NCBI GenBank assembly: GCA_964541605.1
Contig: CAZIQY010000036.1
Coordinates: 1 to 25,297 of the forward strand
Source of the DNA: CAZIQY01 sp964541605
GTDB lineage: Bacteria; Desulfobacterota; Syntrophia; Syntrophales; UBA2185
Reading direction: 5' to 3'
DNA: 25,297 bases
The notes under the pieces were generated by a model. That model saw only the letters and a list, made by a program, of their open reading frames with translations, had not been told where the DNA came from and searched no databases. Shown here in pieces: positions 1 to 6,644 of the stretch; the stretch's first letter is position 1, and the number at the start of each line of letters is the position of its first letter. Made by a program: the position numbers and the translations under genes.

Positions 1-36
1 ATATAACAATGAGGATACCATGGACGGCTTTATTCG

Positions 37-72
37 ACCCCGTTTTTATATCAAAGGCGGGGTTTTGTATTT
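37..72 (+). terminator. possible terminator of an upstream gene
   Basis: A six-base-pair stem (ACCCCG at 37-42 with CGGGGT at 58-63) encloses a 15-base loop and is followed by a T-rich stretch (TTTTGTATTT). It lies before the first gene and could end transcription from a gene left of the window. The long loop and short stem make it a weak candidate. Confidence 0.35.
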
Positions 73-192
73 ATGGGCGTATGGGATAAAGGGATGCAGA
101 TTGCCCGATGCTTCGACCAAAGGCTTCTGACGATGCATCGACATACAATGATCCAGATTAATCAAGGTTGGCCCGGAACGAGGAGATGATCC

Positions 193-2037
193 ATGAAGGA
201 TAAAGATCGTGCCCGAAATTCCTTTCCTGATGCCGTCAAGACAGAATCACTGCTGAAGAGCGAACCGGGGCAAGAGCAGACGGGAAAGGTTCACAATCAA
301 AACGACCTGATGGCCCTCATGTCGTCGATTCTCGATTCCATTCCTCATGCTGTCGTTGGCCTGAAGGACAGACAGATCATCTTTGTCAATCATGCGGTTG
401 AAGCGGTCTTTGGCTGGGTCCCCGGGGAGTTGATAGGCAAGAATACAAGGGTACTGTACCGGTCCGATGAAGAGTATGAAGAAATCGCCAGACTTTTTTA
501 CCCCGTTCTCGAAGAACAGCGGTCATACAGCAGAGAATTCCCGTGCCGGCACAAGGATGGCAGGGATATTGTCTGTCTGGTGAGTACATCAAGAATCGGG
601 GATATGTTGAAGGATAAAATGATCGTTGTCACGTATTCGGACATTACAGACCGTAAGCAGGCAGAAGAGGCCTTGAAGAAATACGACGAAGAACTGGAAC
701 GGCTGGTTGAAGAACGAACCGCCGAACTGAAAATGACCGCGATGCTTCTGCAGCAGGAAATTGACGAGCGAAAACGCATGGAGGAAGCCAGAAAAGAGTT
801 GATGTACGCCCTAAGTGAACGGGTGAAAGAACTAAATTGCCTGTATTCGATCGCTGATCTGATCGGAAGGGCGAATACCCTGGAGGAGATATTGTGCGAA
901 ACAGTTGACTTACTCCCCCATGCCTGGCAGATTCCGGAAGTCGCCTGTGCCAGAATTATTTTAAAAGATCAGGAGTTTAAATCAAAGAACTTTACAACCA
1001 ATGTTGGTGAGAAATCATCTTGTAAACAACTCAGCGACATTATGGCGCATGGGAAAAAGGTGGGGGTGGTAGAGGTTTATTATATCGATGATAGGCCTGA
1101 AAGAGACGAAGGACCCTTCCTGAGGGAAGAACGCAATCTCCTCGATGCGATCACCGAGCGTTTAGGAAGGACAGCGGAGAGTAAGTGGACAAAGGAAGCA
1201 TTACAAAAGAGCCAGCACCAGCAGAAAGCCATTCTTGATAATATTCCCGATATGGCCTGGTTGAAGGATACGAAAAGCTGTTACATCGCCGTGAATGACG
1301 CCTTCGATAGGGTATGCGGTGTTAGCCAGGAGGATATTGTCGGCATGACGGATTACGATATATGGCCTTCCGCCCTGGCTGACAAGTACAGAGAAGATGA
1401 TAAAAAAGTCATGGAGTGTGGGAAGCGAAAACAGGTTGAAGAGCCGCTGGTGGATAAAAATGGCAGGGAAACATGGTTAGAGACGATCAAGACACCAATA
1501 TTTGGTGATAGGGGAGAAATTATTGGAACGGCAGGAATAGCCCGTGATATCACCTTGCGTAAACGTGCGGAGGATGAATTGAAGAAGAGGGAACGGGAAC
1601 TTGAGGTAAAGACCCGTAACCTTGAGGAGGTCAATATTGCCCTAAAAGTACTACTAAAACGAAGGGAGGAGGATAAAACTGAACTTGAAGAGAAAGTGTT
1701 ATCCAATGTCAGAGAACTGGTTGATCCCTATGTGGAAAAATTGAGAAAAACCTCCTTGAGCATAGATCAGGCAGCCTGTGTAAATATCATTGAAACCAGT
1801 CTGAATGATATCGTTTCTCCTTTCCTGCATAACCTGAGATCAAAGTATCTGAACCTGACGCCGCGTGAAATACAGATCGCCAATCTGATCCGGGAGGGTA
1901 AAACAACCAAGGAAATTGGAAAGTTATTGAATTCATCACAGGGAGCCATCGATTTTCATCGAAACAATATCAGAAACAAACTTGGACTAAAGAACAAAAG
2001 CGCAAATCTGCGATCCTACCTGTTGTCCCTGTCATAA
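193..2037 (+). CDS. PAS/GAF sensor protein with LuxR-type HTH output
   Basis: Predicted cytoplasmic one-component sensor and transcription regulator of 614 residues. Order of parts: PAS with PAC (about 41-155), a charged coiled coil (about 155-215), a GAF-like segment (about 210-330), a second PAS with PAC ending in ARDIT (about 335-455), another coiled coil (about 458-505), and a LuxR/FixJ-type helix-turn-helix (about 552-600, beginning NLTPREIQIANLIREGKTT). I see no histidine-kinase or receiver domain and no membrane segment, so signal input and DNA binding appear to sit in one chain. The ATG at 193 is preceded by GAGGAG at good spacing. It is the only gene upstream of the CoA-transferase operon and points the same way, so it may control it; that is inference. 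The ligand cannot be read from the sequence. Confidence 0.85.
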   Translation: MKDKDRARNSFPDAVKTESLLKSEPGQEQTGKVHNQNDLMALMSSILDSIPHAVVGLKDRQIIFVNHAVEAVFGWVPGELIGKNTRVLYRSDEEYEEIARLFYPVLEEQRSYSREFPCRHKDGRDIVCLVSTSRIGDMLKDKMIVVTYSDITDRKQAEEALKKYDEELERLVEERTAELKMTAMLLQQEIDERKRMEEARKELMYALSERVKELNCLYSIADLIGRANTLEEILCETVDLLPHAWQIPEVACARIILKDQEFKSKNFTTNVGEKSSCKQLSDIMAHGKKVGVVEVYYIDDRPERDEGPFLREERNLLDAITERLGRTAESKWTKEALQKSQHQQKAILDNIPDMAWLKDTKSCYIAVNDAFDRVCGVSQEDIVGMTDYDIWPSALADKYREDDKKVMECGKRKQVEEPLVDKNGRETWLETIKTPIFGDRGEIIGTAGIARDITLRKRAEDELKKRERELEVKTRNLEEVNIALKVLLKRREEDKTELEEKVLSNVRELVDPYVEKLRKTSLSIDQAACVNIIETSLNDIVSPFLHNLRSKYLNLTPREIQIANLIREGKTTKEIGKLLNSSQGAIDFHRNNIRNKLGLKNKSANLRSYLLSLS

Positions 2038-2067
2038 TATGAGGTTCTGCCTGAGATTAACCTCATA
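2038..2067 (+). terminator. inverted repeat just after the LuxR-type gene
   Basis: TATGAGGTT at 2038-2046 pairs perfectly with AACCTCATA at 2059-2067 around a 12-base loop, starting one base after the TAA stop. There is no clear T-tract after it, so it may be a weak terminator or an mRNA-stabilising hairpin. Confidence 0.4.
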
Positions 2068-2727
2068 ATCTATCGGTATTGCATTCACACGTCATCTAAC
2101 CTATCAAGTTAATAACAGCTCTCTGCTTTCTTATAAAAGAAAAGACTTTTTTCGATAAAACATTTCTTGCCGGTATATCCGCCCCTTTGGGCTTCGAGAT
2201 ATCTGATCACAGAAATACAGGGTGCCACGAAAGGGATGCTATCCTGACATGTTATAACGGGGTACAAACCGGTCGGGTCAATGCCTCTGGGGATCGTACC
2301 ACAAAATGGTGCTGTCCCGACATGTTTGAAGCCCTACCAGGCTGACGCTACACGTTTTATGGATGTGCCGGCAAGCCGCCTGAATTGAATGCCCGGCGAA
2401 TGGCATAAGGGGCGCCGACAAGCCATTCAAGGTAATTGTATTATCACCTGATGGACGGGGATAGCATTCCTTTGGTGGCGTCCTGTAAATGCGGTCTCGA
2501 ACTGAAGCGACCTATTCATGGGGCAGTGGATGCAGACGGCGCTTCCGGTCGCGGATAACATCACCTGATAATCACACAGTGTCAATTCTGAAAGAAAATC
2601 TCTTATTGATTTTCTGATTGACGTGAAAGGCAAATTTATTGTCGAGAGGAGGTGAGCGTTTTAGAAATTCTATTCATCGGAAGGTCTGAATGTTTGTTAA
2701 CGGAATCATGAAAAAAGGAGGTAAAAT
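2068..2727. other. long intergenic region, no supportable gene
   Basis: About 660 bases without a convincing reading frame on either strand. Contents seen: GACATGTT twice (2246-2253 and 2319-2326), the direct repeat ATCACCTGAT at 2443-2452 and 2560-2569, and an inverted repeat GAATGGC (2398-2404) with GCCATTC (2422-2428). The last part must hold the promoter and leader of the CoA-transferase operon, since AAGGAGG lies about six bases before the ATG at 2728. I do not recognise a riboswitch class. It could be a long regulated leader or the remains of a decayed gene. Confidence 0.5.
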
Positions 2728-4353
2728 ATGGCTGTCAGTTCGAAATTGAAATCAGTTAAAGGCGAGAAGCCGAAACTGCCCAGTCAGATGTCGGTAGATG
2801 AGTTGCCATACTATGCCACTGCATCACAATCGACCGTTCCGAAAGCGGCAACGGTCGTCGAGAAAAAAGGGGTCCAGCCTATTACGTACAAATGGGATAA
2901 ACTCACCAAAGAGCAGCAAGACGCTGTCACGAAGGTCTGGAAACTGGAAGAGATTACCCCAGAGGAGGAGAAGATTCTTCCCTATGAGGAATGGGGCCGT
3001 TATGTTTTCGATCCGAGACGCAGATTCAGGAAACCGGAGGCGTTCGACGGCGTCAGAATATTGGAACTGTGCCGTCCAGACTGGTACAACTTCTCCCTCC
3101 ATTTTGGCGGTTCCCTGCTGGCGGAGCTTGGTGCGGAGGTGATCAGGATAGAGCAACCGGACAAGGGCGACCCTGTCCGCTGGGTTGGGCCTGCCGTGGA
3201 GGAAGGCGGCGCTGTGAAAGCAAAAGGTGAGAATTATCCGCCACATGGATCGGCCCTTTATGCCCTCTATGAGAGCCGCAATCGCTCTTTTATCAGCGTG
3301 GATGTTACAAAAGCGAAAGGACGTGAAATTATTAGGACATTAGCAAAGAGGGCTGATGTCATCATGGAAAATTATGATCCGGGATATCTGGATTCCCTGG
3401 GCATTGGTTACCGACAGTTGAGAAAGATCAACCGCCGCCTGATTTATGCGGCCGTGACCGGTTTCGGTTCCTTCGGTCCGGACGCCTGGCGCAAGCCCTT
3501 TGATTCAGCCATCCAGGTGATGACGACGGTGCCCTCCTTCTCCGGACCCTTCGATCTCAGCAAATCTACCTTGGAAGAGGGGCAGGAGGCCGGCTACCTG
3601 CCGTCCCGCGCCGGGTGGCCTCTGGGCTTTGCAACCGGCGGTGTTTCCACTGCTGTGGGTGTCGCTGCTGCCCTGTACTACCGGGAGAAGACGGGAAAGG
3701 GTCAGATGATCGACGTGGCAAGTTATGCGCATTGCCTGCGCTGGTGTGACTGCAGTTTCACGTGGTACTCCCTGACCGGAAACACCAGACGGCAATTCGG
3801 CAACCTGGACTTTGAGATCAACCCTTATGGTCTACACCGGGCCAAGCCCGATCAGTTTGGGGACAGATTTTCCGTCATCGCGGCCATCGGTCCCGTATGG
3901 CCGAGACTGTGCGACTGCATCGGCACGGAGAATATGAAGAAATGGGAGACGCAATACCCCATGAACTCTGACCGGATTGGCTGGAAACAGCAGCAGGACA
4001 TCAATGCGGAAATTGACAAATGGACGATGGCGCATACCCTCCCTGAGATTGATCAGGAAGGTATGAAATGGGGCTTTGCCGGCGCCGGCTGCAGAAACAT
4101 CAAAGAAATCTGTGAAAGCCCTCACTTCCTGGACAGGGCCTCAATTGAGGAGGTGGACGATCCCCTCTATGGTAGAATGCTTGTCCAGGGTTGCCGGCCC
4201 AACTTCCACTATACCCAGGGAAGGATCAAATGGCTGAACAAGCCCATGGGCTGGGATAATACGGAAGTCCTGCGTAAATATTGCGGCTTCTATAATTCAG
4301 ACTTGAGAGACCTGGAAAAAGCGGGCGTCGTCGGCAAGAAAGGAGGGGCATAA
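2728..4353 (+). CDS. CaiB/BaiF (class III) CoA-transferase, subunit with catalytic Asp
   Basis: Predicted to move CoA between acyl-CoA and a free organic acid through an aspartyl-CoA intermediate. The 541-residue chain has the family core from about residue 106 (DGVRILEL, then GGSLLAELGAEVIRIEQP) and the active-site region GKGQMIDVASY with the expected nucleophile Asp329. It is longer than the roughly 400 residues usual for the family because of an N-terminal extension of about 105 residues, whose end (LPYEEWGRYVFDPRRRF) is repeated in the next gene. The start has a near-perfect ribosome site, AAGGAGG. The next gene begins two bases after the stop, so the two are very likely subunits of one enzyme. 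The architecture resembles two-subunit transferases such as benzylsuccinate CoA-transferase BbsEF, but the substrate is not readable here. Confidence 0.88.
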   Translation: MAVSSKLKSVKGEKPKLPSQMSVDELPYYATASQSTVPKAATVVEKKGVQPITYKWDKLTKEQQDAVTKVWKLEEITPEEEKILPYEEWGRYVFDPRRRFRKPEAFDGVRILELCRPDWYNFSLHFGGSLLAELGAEVIRIEQPDKGDPVRWVGPAVEEGGAVKAKGENYPPHGSALYALYESRNRSFISVDVTKAKGREIIRTLAKRADVIMENYDPGYLDSLGIGYRQLRKINRRLIYAAVTGFGSFGPDAWRKPFDSAIQVMTTVPSFSGPFDLSKSTLEEGQEAGYLPSRAGWPLGFATGGVSTAVGVAAALYYREKTGKGQMIDVASYAHCLRWCDCSFTWYSLTGNTRRQFGNLDFEINPYGLHRAKPDQFGDRFSVIAAIGPVWPRLCDCIGTENMKKWETQYPMNSDRIGWKQQQDINAEIDKWTMAHTLPEIDQEGMKWGFAGAGCRNIKEICESPHFLDRASIEEVDDPLYGRMLVQGCRPNFHYTQGRIKWLNKPMGWDNTEVLRKYCGFYNSDLRDLEKAGVVGKKGGA

Positions 4354-4355
4354 AC

Positions 4356-5903
4356 ATGGAACGATCACGATTCAAGAAGGACGTGCTTCCGGAAGATATG
4401 GAGGCCGTATTTTATGATTTTGAGCAGCTCGGCCCCGCGGATAAAGCTCTGGTGATGAAGGCCAGGAGGGCTGAAGACCTGACCGAAGAGGAAGAGGACG
4501 CCCTTCCCTATGAAGAGTTCTGCCGTTATCTCTTTCATCGCAGGAGAGTATTCAAAAAAGACAAGCTGCTGGATGGCGTTCGGGTGGTTGACTTCACGAC
4601 CCTTATTCTCGGCCCTTCTCATTGCGCCATGCTGGGCGAGATGGGGGCGGAGGTCATTAAACTGGAACTCCCCGGCCGTGGAGACACCATGCGCGCCCTC
4701 GCTCCGCCAAAGGAATTGGGCGGTTTCCGGCTGTGGTCGGAAAAAGAGAGCGGCACCAAAGCCCCCGGCATCCTCGGCGAGGGCGTTACGGCGGAAACGG
4801 ATATCGCCATGGCAGGCGGCCTGGGCTGGACGGACTGTGCCAAGAACAAACTGCATACCTGTATGGACATCCATCCGGGCGAAGGAGGAACCATATTCAA
4901 AGAGTTGATCAGAAGAGCGGATATCTTTGTTGAGAATGTCCGTGGAGGAACCCTGGACAGATGGGACGAAGGGTATAAACAGCTCAGTGAGATCAATCCC
5001 AAGCTCATTTACCTTACTTCCAACGGACCGGGGCAGTGGGGTCGTGAGGACCTGGTGCGGGCCTCTTATGATATTCTTGCCCAGTCCATGGGCGGCAGCG
5101 TGTTCGTCAGCGGTCATGACCCCGGAGACCAGATGAAAGTTCCCATCTGGGTGGCCGATTATTTCGGCGGCACCATGGGTCTTTTCGGCACCCTGGCGGC
5201 GTTGTATGCCCGTGAAAAATACGGTGTGGGACAGATGATCGAGAACTCCCAGGTGGAAAACATCACCCGCGCGTTGGGTCCGGGCGTCATCTGGTACAGC
5301 CTGACAGGTCACGTTCAGACGCGCTGGAGCAACCGTTTCCGCTGGGTGTGTCCTGACTGTATTGTCCGGGCGAAAGACGGATTTATCGCCATTGGCGCCG
5401 ATGATGAGGCTTTTGTAACCCTCTGCAATACCATCGGCGGCAAGGCTGTTGAACTGCCGGCGAAATATCCGACCAATATGGACCGCGTGGTGTTGTCGGC
5501 TCAGGAAGAAATTTATGAGGCGATCGAGACGTGGGCGGTAAAACACACGGTAGCTGAGATCGATAACCTCGGCAGAAAACGCGGCTTCGGCGTCTGTCCT
5601 GTCATGAATGCCAAAGACGCCTGTGAGAGACCTCAGTACCGCGAGAGAGGAGAGATCGAGTATATAGAAGATCCATGGTATGGACCCATGGATATTCAGG
5701 GATGCTTCCCCCTGTTCTCTGAGGCGCCAAGTTACACGGAATTCGGCGGCAAGCCGATCGGATGGGATACGGAGTATGTCCTCCGTCGCTTCATGGGTTA
5801 TGACACAGAAAAGATCCTGTTCCTGGAGAAAGAGCACGAAATCGGTAAGATCGCGGGCGCCGAGGGGCGTCGTGTAGCATGGCCCCCCAAGGCCAAGAAA
5901 TAG
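4356..5903 (+). CDS. CaiB/BaiF (class III) CoA-transferase-like subunit, Asp replaced by Glu
   Basis: A 515-residue paralogue of the preceding gene, sharing the N-terminal extension (TEEEEDALPYEEFCRYLF, about 43-60) and the core from about residue 72 (LDGVRVVDF, then MLGEMGAEVIKLELPGRGD). At the place of the catalytic aspartate it reads GVGQMIENSQVEN, so Glu296 stands where its partner has Asp329. It may be a structural or substrate-binding subunit rather than a full catalyst; this is inference. An insertion around residues 118-160 has no counterpart of the same length in the partner. The stop is followed 14 bases later by a strong intrinsic terminator, which suggests that the two transferase genes form the main transcript. 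The opposite strand is open over most of this gene (4365-6092), which I take as a shadow frame. Confidence 0.87.
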   Translation: MERSRFKKDVLPEDMEAVFYDFEQLGPADKALVMKARRAEDLTEEEEDALPYEEFCRYLFHRRRVFKKDKLLDGVRVVDFTTLILGPSHCAMLGEMGAEVIKLELPGRGDTMRALAPPKELGGFRLWSEKESGTKAPGILGEGVTAETDIAMAGGLGWTDCAKNKLHTCMDIHPGEGGTIFKELIRRADIFVENVRGGTLDRWDEGYKQLSEINPKLIYLTSNGPGQWGREDLVRASYDILAQSMGGSVFVSGHDPGDQMKVPIWVADYFGGTMGLFGTLAALYAREKYGVGQMIENSQVENITRALGPGVIWYSLTGHVQTRWSNRFRWVCPDCIVRAKDGFIAIGADDEAFVTLCNTIGGKAVELPAKYPTNMDRVVLSAQEEIYEAIETWAVKHTVAEIDNLGRKRGFGVCPVMNAKDACERPQYRERGEIEYIEDPWYGPMDIQGCFPLFSEAPSYTEFGGKPIGWDTEYVLRRFMGYDTEKILFLEKEHEIGKIAGAEGRRVAWPPKAKK

Positions 5904-5917
5904 GACTTGAGTCTTAG

Positions 5918-5950
5918 AAAAGCGGCTCCATTCAGAGCCGCTTTTCTTCT
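5918..5950 (+). terminator. intrinsic terminator after the CoA-transferase pair
   Basis: AAAAGCGGCTC (5918-5928) pairs with GAGCCGCTTTT (5935-5945), an 11-base-pair stem with the loop CATTCA, followed by CTTCTT. It sits directly before the start of the first cysteine-rich mini-gene at 5958, so those genes need read-through or an unseen promoter. Confidence 0.8.
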
Positions 5951-5957
5951 TAAAGAA

Positions 5958-6146
5958 ATGATTAATATTTGGGGCATGTGTGAATTCGGGGGTATCGTAA
6001 CCACCCAGATGATGAGATGGGATGCCTGCTGTGAATCTTTTGTTCCGAAAGACCGTAAGTATGTAAAAAAGGTTGTAAAAGCCTGTGTTCATTGCGTATA
6101 TTGGATAGGGTTCGACGAACCGTCAAAGAGAGCAGAAGATGATTAA
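5958..6146 (+). CDS. cysteine-rich mini-protein A (MINIWG family)
   Basis: A 62-residue protein I cannot name. It begins MINIWGMCEFGG and aligns without gaps to the next gene, with about 26 of 62 positions identical. Shared: MINIWG, Cys8-Glu9, Gly11, Arg20-Trp21-Asp22, Cys24-Cys25, Phe28, Pro30, Cys43-x2-Cys46-x-Tyr48-Trp49 and Asp53-Glu54. Five conserved cysteines in so short a chain point to an Fe-S cluster or zinc site. The frame could extend to a TTG at 5907, but that would run through the terminator stem, and the homology with the next protein starts exactly at the ATG at 5958, so I use that start. No strong ribosome site is visible. The last eight bases overlap the next gene. The pattern recalls the small Fe-S subunits of glycyl-radical enzymes; this is a guess. 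Confidence 0.75.
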   Translation: MINIWGMCEFGGIVTTQMMRWDACCESFVPKDRKYVKKVVKACVHCVYWIGFDEPSKRAEDD

Positions 6147-6336
6147 CATCTGGGGTGTCTGTGAGCATGGCGAGATGACGCATGATCCCTTGAGGAGGTG
6201 GGATTTGTGCTGCCATGCGTTCAGCCCCGGGGACCCCAAAAGGGTGGAAGGCATAGAAAAATGCTGCGCAAACTGCACCTACTGGTTGATTGCCGACGAA
6301 TGCCTTGCTTCAAATGACAAAGGAAGGGAAATTTGA
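6139..6336 (+). CDS. cysteine-rich mini-protein B (MINIWG family)
   Basis: A 65-residue tandem paralogue of the preceding protein, beginning MINIWGVCEHGE. It keeps all five shared cysteines (8, 24, 25, 43, 46) plus Cys42 and Cys55. It also keeps the aromatic residues Trp5, Trp21, Phe28 and Tyr48-Trp49. Its ATG lies inside the end of the first gene (eight-base overlap), which implies translational coupling and probably equal amounts of the two proteins. There is no signal peptide or membrane segment, so it should be cytoplasmic. A hairpin and then a clear terminator follow. Two coupled copies downstream of a two-subunit CoA-transferase suggest a heteromeric accessory unit, such as an electron-transfer or cluster-bearing pair; this is inference. 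Confidence 0.77.
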   Translation: MINIWGVCEHGEMTHDPLRRWDLCCHAFSPGDPKRVEGIEKCCANCTYWLIADECLASNDKGREI

Positions 6337-6340
6337 GAAA

Positions 6341-6370
6341 GAGCCTGCGCCGTTTAGAGGATGCAGGCTC
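6341..6370 (+). repeat. hairpin after mini-protein B
   Basis: GAGCCTGC (6341-6348) pairs with GCAGGCTC (6363-6370) around a 14-base loop, beginning five bases after the stop codon. With no T-tract it is more likely an mRNA 3'-end stabiliser or the first part of a double terminator. Confidence 0.5.
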
Positions 6371-6389
6371 AGAAATTATTGAATTCAAG

Positions 6390-6420
6390 GCGCACTGGGT
6401 CATCCAGCGCGCTTTTTTTT
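6390..6420 (+). terminator. intrinsic terminator of the CoA-transferase/mini-protein region
   Basis: GCGCACTGG (6390-6398) pairs with CCAGCGCGC (6404-6412), nine positions with one A-C mismatch and the loop GTCAT, followed by eight consecutive T. This is a convincing rho-independent terminator. Confidence 0.82.
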
Positions 6421-6644
6421 GACTGCAATATGACTTTGCAGACAAACAATGTCATGATATATTAACGCCCGTTTTTTATGATCGGTGGTGGGAACATCCT
6501 CGCCCACAGGGCGGTATTTCCCTGTCTGTGAATTCGCATCAGCATGTTGCATGTTGTCAAAATGGCTTCGCTGTACTCGCTCGCGATGACATTTTTAGTG
6601 ATTTATTTTGAGACAGTCAACTTTGATTTGAAAGAGGTATCTTC
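6421..6644. other. intergenic region with a repeat-like remnant
   Basis: No gene seen. GCATGTT occurs twice in tandem near 6542-6556. Positions 6561-6590 (TGGCTTCGCTGTACTCGCTC and then GCGATGAC) resemble the dispersed palindromic element containing TTCGCTCGCAATGAC that is scattered between genes in many bacterial genomes. The last 25 bases hold the ribosome site AGAGG for the next gene. A promoter must be here, but I see no good -35/-10 pair. Confidence 0.4.

Noticed and set aside
2401..2417. Possible sigma-54 site (TGGCA ... GC spacing)
   Set aside because: GG-N10-GC spacing fits, but the -12 half (CGCC) is far from TTGC and the site is over 300 bases from the gene start.
2427..2633. 68-codon minus-strand frame in the long gap
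   Set aside because: No ribosome site, no domain, ordinary length by chance.
4365..6092. 575-codon open frame on the minus strand
   Set aside because: It lies antisense to a clear CoA-transferase gene and crosses the terminator. The translation shows no recognisable domain.
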